Positions 21,109 through 23,459 of a DNA stretch of 23,459 nt are shown one piece after another. Position 1 is the first letter of the stretch. Each line of letters begins with the position of its first letter. The notes beneath the pieces are model-generated. The model had not been told where the DNA came from. It did not search any database and saw only the letters and a program-made list of their open reading frames with translations. Origin of the DNA: an uncultured Christensenella sp. (GTDB lineage: Bacteria > Bacillota > Clostridia > Christensenellales > Borkfalkiaceae); the NCBI GenBank assembly GCA_910578145.1, contig CAJTPJ010000005.1, positions 83,148 through 106,606 of the forward strand, given 5' to 3'. Position numbers and translations under genes: made by a program.

Positions 21109-22059
21109 ATGCGGCTGGTTTTCTTTGATATAGAATGCGCAAGCGTGTACAAAACGTGCGCAAAAATATGCGCTTTCGGCTACGTCGTTTGCGACGAAAA
21201 TTTTAATATTCTTGAAAAGGAAGATATCCTTATAAACCCCAAAGGTAAGTTCAATTTAACCGACAGAAAGGGTGAAAAGGGTATCGTTTTGCCGTACGAA
21301 TATTCCGAATTTAAAAAGTACCCCGCGTTTCCCGCGGTATATCCACGCATAAAAGCGCTTTTAGAGGACGAGAAAAACGTGGTTTTAGGGCACGCCGTAT
21401 TAAACGACGTAAAGTATTTAAACCTTGAAACGCGGCGTTTTAAATTGCCGTCGTTCAAATTTTCATTTGCGGACAGTCAATTATTTTTTATGACGCTGGT
21501 AAACGATTTTTCGCGGCAGTTCGGGCTTGAACATATCGCCGAAGAACTTGGCGTGGAGTTTACCCCGCACCGCGCCGCGGACGACGCTTACGCTACTATG
21601 CGCGTGGTGGAGGCAATGTGCAAACAGCTTGGTTGCGGCTATTTCGGGCTTAAAGACAAGTTGGGCTTTATAAACGGTAAAATTGAAAATTATTCTATCT
21701 CCCGCCCGCAGACCAAGGGATTTAAAAAGTATAAATCCGATTGCCGCAAGCAAAAGGAAGAACGCTCGCGCGCACGGGTGGCGTTTTACAACAATCTCAC
21801 GCGCAAACGCTATAAAAAGGGCGGCAGGCTCGGCGGCAAAGTGTTTTGTTTTTCGCGCGCAATAGAGGACGATATTTCGCTTTCAATAGGGCTTGTGGAT
21901 AAAATTTACGAGCTTGGCGGTAAATATTCGCAACACGTTGACGAGTGCTATTACTACGTTCAGCCCGCTGGCGATAATACCGACCGTACGCGCAAGGCGG
22001 CAAAGGCAGGCAAAAATATACTCGGTTTCGACGGATTTACGGAGCTTTTAAATGATTGA
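21109..22059 (+). CDS. DnaQ-like 3'-5' exonuclease (DEDDh) with C-terminal BRCT-like domain
   Basis: Predicted metal-dependent 3'-5' exonuclease for DNA repair or RNA/DNA turnover. 316 aa from ATG 21109; a longer frame begins at 21070, inside the -35 element, so it cannot be the start. ExoI FFDIE with D7 and E9, ExoII GHAVLNDVKYL with D100, ExoIII PHRAADDAYAT with H154 and D159: a complete DEDDh set. A basic linker (about 200-238) leads to a C-terminal domain (about 240-314) with the BRCT pattern: GGKVFCFS strand, a helix ending ELGGKYSQHV, YYYVQP strand, then RKAAKAGKNILGFDGFTELL. BRCT domains bind DNA ends or phosphopeptides. It overlaps the rRNA methyltransferase start by 8 bases. No Shine-Dalgarno. 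Confidence 0.85.
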   Translation: MRLVFFDIECASVYKTCAKICAFGYVVCDENFNILEKEDILINPKGKFNLTDRKGEKGIVLPYEYSEFKKYPAFPAVYPRIKALLEDEKNVVLGHAVLNDVKYLNLETRRFKLPSFKFSFADSQLFFMTLVNDFSRQFGLEHIAEELGVEFTPHRAADDAYATMRVVEAMCKQLGCGYFGLKDKLGFINGKIENYSISRPQTKGFKKYKSDCRKQKEERSRARVAFYNNLTRKRYKKGGRLGGKVFCFSRAIEDDISLSIGLVDKIYELGGKYSQHVDECYYYVQPAGDNTDRTRKAAKAGKNILGFDGFTELLND

Positions 22060-23341
22060 TTTGCCCGAAGAGTTTTTACAAAGAATGAAGCGCGACCTCG
22101 GCGGTGAATATGAAAGTTTTTTAGCTTCGTACGGTTTGCCTGCGGTGCGCGGAATACGCGTAAACACGCTTAAAATTTCCAAACGGGAATTTGAAAAAAT
22201 TACACCCGTTCCGCTTGACGGCGAAGTTCCGTGGGAGCAGAACGGGTTTTATACTAATGCCGGAGGGCTTGGCAAAAGCGTAGCACACGCTGCGGGGCTT
22301 TATTACGTGCAAGAGCCTTCGGCTATGTGCGCCGCTCCGTTGCTCGGGGCAAAATACGGCGAACGGGTACTTGACCTTTGTTCGGCGCCCGGCGGCAAGG
22401 GAACGCGGCTTGCGGAGGATATGCGCGGCGGCGGGGTGCTGGTCTTAAACGAAATAGACTTTAAACGCCACTTGATTTTGCGTAGCAACGTAGAGCGTAT
22501 GGGTGTTACAAACGCGGTTGTAACTAATCTTTCGCCCGAACGGCTTTGTTCGTATTTTGAAAGTTATTTCGATAAAATTTTGGTAGACGCGCCTTGTTCG
22601 GGCGAAGGAATGTTTAAAAAGGAAGCTAACGCAATTCCCGAATGGAGCGTTAAAAACGTGCAACTCTGCGCCGAAAGGCAGAAATATATATTAAATTGCG
22701 CCGACAAAGCGCTTGCTGGCGGCGGCAAGTTGGTTTATTCAACCTGCACTTTCGCGCCCGAAGAGGACGAAAAGCAGATAGAAAACTTTTTAAAAAACCA
22801 CCCTTGTTACGTTTTGGTTTCATCTGAAAAACTTTTGCCGCACAGGGTGCGCGGCGAGGGGCATTATTGCGCGTTGCTTGAAAAGAAAGAGGGCTCCCGC
22901 GCAGATTTAAAAATGCCGTCGTACCGCGTAAACAAAGCCGCGCTTGCAAAATTCCGCGAATGGGAAGGGGCTACCCTTAAAATTTCCTTTGACAAAGTTA
23001 TAGAAGAAAACGGAAAACTGTTTGCGGTAAACGGTGAAACGCCCGACGTAAGTTTTATAAATGGCGCGCGCGTGGCGGGGGTATGTTTGGGCGGACTAAG
23101 CGCCGACGGTAAGCGCTTCGAGCCGTCGCATACGCTTGCGATGAGCCTTAAAAGAAACGAAGTAAACTGCGTGGAAGTGGACGAAAAAACGGCGTTAAAC
23201 TATTTGCGCGGGCTTACTTTTAATTGCGACTGCGCGCTTAACGGCTGGAAAGCGGTAACCTATATGGGGCATCCGCTTGGTTGGTGTAAAGCCGTAAACG
23301 GCACCGCCAAAAATCATTTACCCAAGGGATTAAGGATTTAG
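22052..23341 (+). CDS. rsmF: rRNA cytosine-C5 methyltransferase, RsmF/NOL1-NOP2-Sun family
   Basis: SAM-dependent enzyme that makes 5-methylcytosine in 16S rRNA; exact site unproven. 429 aa. A short N-terminal RNA-binding part with RGIRVNTLK (33-41), YYVQEPSAMCAAPLL (84-98), SAM motif I VLDLCSAPGGKGTRLA (106-121), motif IV DAPCSGEGMF with C182 (product release) and motif VI STCTFAPEEDE with nucleophile C232. After the catalytic domain (about 290 aa) comes a C-terminal RNA-binding region ending GWKAVTYMGHPLGWCKAV and KNHLPKGLR, typical of Firmicutes RsmF-like proteins. It overlaps the exonuclease gene by 8 bases and must be co-expressed with it. Confidence 0.92.
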   Translation: MIDLPEEFLQRMKRDLGGEYESFLASYGLPAVRGIRVNTLKISKREFEKITPVPLDGEVPWEQNGFYTNAGGLGKSVAHAAGLYYVQEPSAMCAAPLLGAKYGERVLDLCSAPGGKGTRLAEDMRGGGVLVLNEIDFKRHLILRSNVERMGVTNAVVTNLSPERLCSYFESYFDKILVDAPCSGEGMFKKEANAIPEWSVKNVQLCAERQKYILNCADKALAGGGKLVYSTCTFAPEEDEKQIENFLKNHPCYVLVSSEKLLPHRVRGEGHYCALLEKKEGSRADLKMPSYRVNKAALAKFREWEGATLKISFDKVIEENGKLFAVNGETPDVSFINGARVAGVCLGGLSADGKRFEPSHTLAMSLKRNEVNCVEVDEKTALNYLRGLTFNCDCALNGWKAVTYMGHPLGWCKAVNGTAKNHLPKGLRI

Positions 23342-23344
23342 TTT

Positions 23345-23375
23345 AACAAGCCGCCTAAAATAGGCGGCTTGTTTT
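23345..23375 (+). terminator. Intrinsic terminator of the exonuclease-rsmF operon
   Basis: A perfect 13-bp stem (23345-23357 with 23361-23373) with a 3-nt loop, followed by TTTT-G-TT. It begins 4 bases after the rsmF stop. Confidence 0.9.
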
Positions 23376-23444
23376 GTTAATAAGGTGAATTATACTATCA
23401 AGTGCAACAGTAAGAAATAAAAAAAGAGTTCATATAAATCAATG

Positions 23445-23453
23445 TGTTATAAT
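23445..23453 (+). promoter_or_regulatory. Extended -10 promoter element at the window edge
   Basis: TGT followed by TATAAT (23448-23453). No recognisable -35 lies 16-18 bases upstream. It probably drives a plus-strand gene beyond the window. The 70 bases before it hold no gene. Confidence 0.5.
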
Positions 23454-23459
23454 AGTTTT

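Noticed and set aside
21024..21152. 43-residue N-terminal extension of the unknown minus-strand protein
   Set aside because: It would be translated through two consensus promoters and into the divergent exonuclease gene. ATG 21023 directly follows the predicted transcription start.
1..23459. CRISPR arrays, insertion sequences, prophage genes, tRNA or rRNA genes
   Set aside because: No repeated spacer-like units, transposase or integrase motifs, terminal repeats, or tRNA-like cloverleaf were seen in the short gaps; nearly all sequence is accounted for by core genes.

Overview
The window is a compact, gene-dense stretch of a moderately AT-rich Firmicutes chromosome, most likely from a spore-forming Clostridia-type bacterium. 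The evidence is the gene content: a SigH-like sigma factor, YabP and YabQ, a CwlD-like amidase, a Clostridia-style seryl-tRNA synthetase and Gram-positive gyrB-gyrA. Promoters match the SigA consensus, often with an extended -10 (TGn before the hexamer). I see no rRNA, tRNA, CRISPR array, insertion sequence or prophage. No gene-free stretch exceeds 300 bases.

Layout. (1) 37-726, minus strand: CwlD-like cell-wall amidase. (2) 817-6221, plus: one tight operon, mrnC-rlmB-sigH-dnaX-ebfC-recR-gpsA, with genes overlapping or separated by a few bases except for 59 bp before ebfC. It joins two neighbourhoods that are separate in Bacillus subtilis. (3) 6343-8175, plus: typA, with a 5' leader hairpin and an intrinsic terminator. 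(4) 8241-10674, plus: yabP-yabQ-divIC-ppx-M50 protease, a sporulation and cell-division operon. (5) 10757-10963, minus: a small zinc-ribbon protein, divergent from (6) gyrB-gyrA, 11046-15578. (7) 15640-18812, minus: a CtpE-type P-type ATPase followed by a DUF3592 membrane protein. (8) 18969-20258, plus: serS. (9) 20292-21023, minus: an unrecognised protein, divergent from (10) 21109-23341, plus: a DnaQ-like exonuclease with a C-terminal BRCT-like domain, then an RsmF-type rRNA methyltransferase.

How the genes fit together. Most are housekeeping: rRNA maturation and modification, replication and recombination, DNA topology, translation. Sporulation is woven into them: SigH inside the rRNA/replication operon, YabP/YabQ joined to the divisome gene divIC, and CwlD for cortex modification. 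Both late-sporulation units have SigE-like -10 elements placed against housekeeping signals. One overlaps the mrnC promoter on the opposite strand. The other sits so that its transcript would start inside the typA terminator.

The least ordinary signals are the divergent pair at 20292-22059, where both genes appear to be transcribed as nearly leaderless mRNAs from back-to-back consensus promoters; the SigE-like promoter/terminator overlap upstream of yabP; the exonuclease-BRCT fusion; and the HELGH membrane protease in the spore/division operon. I do not see a clearly new multi-gene system. These are local architectural oddities in a mostly conventional core-genome region.
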